DNA from: Cricetomys ansorgei
Lineage: Eukaryota > Chordata > Mammalia > Rodentia > Nesomyidae
Reading direction: 5' to 3'
DNA length: 64,000 bases
Assembly (NCBI GenBank): GCA_026225945.1
Contig: JAMJFZ010000852.1
Coordinates: forward strand, 766,165-830,164
The translations under genes and the position numbers were made by a program. Shown here piece by piece: positions 61,723 through 64,000 of this stretch. The notes below the pieces were generated by a model. That model was given only the letters and a program-made list of their open reading frames with translations. It did no database searches and was not told the DNA's origin. Positions within the stretch are counted from its first letter, which is position 1. Each line of letters begins with the position of its first letter.

Positions 61723-62370
61723 TGCACCCTACATTCTATTCTTTCCTTATGTCCCTGCATTTTTTTCAGAGAGACAGGAATTCAATTAGAAAGTCATGTG
61801 TTTCTAATTGTTGGTTCATTGTGCATCATTGGTGTTGGAACTTCCATTGCTCAACTAGGCTGATCTTGAGAGTTTACTGAATTTCCTTTCTTTAAAGAGG
61901 CAATCTGAAAATGCACCAGGAGCCTGGGGATTTCCCTTGCTTCAGTCTGATAAGGAAACCCGGAGCATAGTCTTCCCTCCCCACTCACAGCCCTAAAACA
62001 GAGGAGTAAGGGCTGCATTGAGGAGCTGTGGTAGAGTCTCAAGGAAAGGTGCCATAGGATGCATTGTGTAGTTTTAATGCATCAGTGATTAACTCAGAGT
62101 GACCAATAATGTGTCGGTGTGGCATTAAGGAAAGAAACGAAACCACTTCTGCATGGTGTCACTTAACGAAGAGCATGGCCCGTATTTGAATTTTCTATTT
62201 AATTTGCCTTTGTGTCCTGTTCTTTCTATCAGTTGTATAAGTATGGATCTGTGTCTCTGTGAATTTTTCCCTGTGTTTGTGTTTTCTCTGTTTATCTGTT
62301 ATTTCTGTTCCTCATGAAGGACTTTGCTCTCTTTTTTCCTGAACAGCAGTGAAATCACCACATGGGAAAG

Positions 62371-64000
62371 GAATGATGGATACTTTTACAGAAATATTTA
62401 TCAAGTATTTAAGTCACTGACCCCAACTGACCCAGATATCAAACATTTTTACAACTTTACAAACATCATTATTTTTCAAGCAGCATCAGAATCCTACCTT
62501 GAGAAATATGGTAGACATTCATTTTTAAGGCCACTCTCAGCTAATTTTCTTTTTCCCAAAAATGATTATCACAACGCATATGAAAACACATGTGCGTTAT
62601 TCTTGGGTTTAAGGGTATGGAGGAGTTTGTAACTTATCATTACAGTTATGCATTTACTTAAGTTTTTAAGCAGTGATCCCATGGAAAGCCCAAGAAAGCA
62701 AGTTAGGCTAGTCGTTACACTTTTCTCTTAGCAGCATGTGAAACAGACTGAGTGCCCAGTAGGATAGCAGTCTTACATACCCTTAAGGTATATTGTCAGC
62801 TCTGACTGTGAGGTTCAGCAAAATTTCCAGCTTCTTAGAATGTAAGAGATATGTGTGTCATCCTGTAATACCACAGGATACCATTCAGTCAGCAATGAGA
62901 GGAGCAAAGTTAAGAAGAGATTGTGAATCAGGATGATTCAATGAAATATTTCACCCATCAAGCTTCAATCAATAAGGTCTGTATCAGTAAGCATGCAATC
63001 ATGGAAAGAGGATGTACGGTAAGTTTATAAAATAGTACAAGAAATACAGAAATATAGGTTCATAGGAAGCAGAATTACTAAGAAGGCAACTTGAATCACC
63101 TGACTCATTCCCGTGGGAATCCATTACCATCCCTCTTTATACCACCAGACCTAGTATCTCAAAGCCTTCCACCTTCTTGACAGTGAATAGGAGCCATTTC
63201 TAAGGTTCTCAGAGAAGTGATGTCTAGTCCTCTTTGTGAGTCAAGGTGAGATCTGGGAATGGAATATGTCATCAAAAATGCAACCTGTACTATATGCAGA
63301 ATACTCACCAAATGCTCCCATCAAGAGTCCTCCAGCAAAAGAGTTTCCCTATTCTGTGAGAATCAGCCCAACCTCACCCTTTCACAGCCATATCTGATGA
63401 GTTGGGGACATAAAACCAGTTTTGGAGGTTCTGAAGTGAGATGGCCATGCATGCCCCTTTCTGAAGCTGGACTACAAACTCTTTCTTGTGAGAGAGTTCT
63501 CAGTGAATGCACCCTGGTACCAAGTAGGGGCCCCACCTAGGAACCACATTCTTGCACTTGGAAAACACTAGGACCCCCTACACTCCTATCAGCCCTGGTA
63601 GACCTTGGGGGAGAGTAACCAGACTCCCTGCACCTTTGTATTATCCTGTAGTGTATCCGGGGCACTGGCATTTCCCTGAGAGTAAGGCCTCAGATCTGCC
63701 AAGGTATGGGACGAGGACCCTTGAGGAGGCAAAAGGAGAGCTCTGATAAGAAACTTGAAAATGGTTTCTGCTGTGAGCCCTGATTCTGGAGAAGTCTGTG
63801 GACTAAAGCCTTCATTCTGACTTCTTGTGAAGGATAAGGTGAGGATCAGAGTGGCATTTGCCTGAAAGATGTATCTCAGGTTCAGCATGTGCCTTGGTAG
63901 GAGTTAATACAAATCCTCAAATCCAGGAGACAGAAGAGGACCCGTGCTCCTTCTGCCAGTTTGATGAACAGCCTAGTGTGTCCAGTATGATCCATCTTCA
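62371..64000. other. Outer right-arm non-coding sequence
   Basis: Mirror of about 24,110-25,750. No gene supported; short open frames differ by indels from those in the left arm. Confidence 0.5.

Larger units (their letters stand above)
48073..64000 (-). repeat. Right arm of large inverted repeat (palindrome)
   Basis: Reverse complement of 24,110-39,897, containing HSFX-b and MAGE-2 in mirrored order. It continues past the window end, so the total arm length is unknown. Sequence identity looks highest around HSFX and lower around MAGE, where indels are frequent. Confidence 0.95.

Noticed and set aside
62324..62632. 102-codon frame in the outer right arm
   Set aside because: No recognisable domain, AT-rich, shortened by an indel in the left arm, and no splice context.
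8571..64000. tRNA, rRNA or snRNA genes
   Set aside because: No cloverleaf-like sequence with internal promoter boxes or recognisable rRNA/snRNA cores was seen; tRNA-like words belong to B2 and ID-type SINEs.

Overview
The window is mammalian genomic DNA, almost certainly X-linked and from a murine-type rodent. B1 and B2 SINEs, ID/B4-like fragments, an Lx/L1 3' fragment and rodent-type LTRs support the rodent call. The MAGE-A-like genes together with an HSFX/HSFY-like heat-shock-factor gene support the X call, because the same two families sit in a palindrome on human Xq28 (established knowledge). I cannot tell mouse, rat or another murid from the sequence alone.

Layout. (1) 1-8,570: a G/A-rich, C-poor tandem array of ~65-72 bp units that begins left of the window and contains larger duplicated blocks. 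(2) 8,571-~24,100: mostly non-coding, with two probable solo LTRs, SINEs, an L1 tail, AT-rich DNA, a possible MAGE-like 5' remnant near 22.4 kb and a few weak unrecognised exon candidates. (3) ~24,100-39,897 and 48,073-64,000: the two arms of a large inverted repeat. Each arm is at least ~15.9 kb, and the right arm runs off the window. (4) 39,898-48,072: an ~8.2 kb spacer that holds a second, smaller inverted repeat and two further MAGE copies.

Genes. Each arm carries one HSFX-like two-exon gene (33,581-35,176 minus; 52,790-54,352 plus) and, convergent with it, one MAGE-A-like copy (28,232-29,155 plus; 58,975-59,892 minus). The spacer adds two more MAGE copies on the minus strand (41,142-41,919 and ~43,492-44,396). 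Gene order is MAGE-1(+), HSFX-a(-), MAGE-4(-), MAGE-3(-), HSFX-b(+), MAGE-2(-). All four MAGE copies are broken by frameshifts, stops, an internal deletion or a truncated 3' end. Both HSFX-like genes keep an open frame, but a one-base difference gives them different C-termini: Glu-rich in the left arm, Arg-rich in the right.

Working together. In other mammals both families are expressed mainly in testis and both are typical of X ampliconic palindromes, where arm-to-arm gene conversion tends to preserve genes. Here the HSFX segment stays nearly identical between arms while the MAGE segments have decayed independently. Many lesions are single-base homopolymer changes, so some could be assembly errors; this should be settled before calling the MAGE copies dead.
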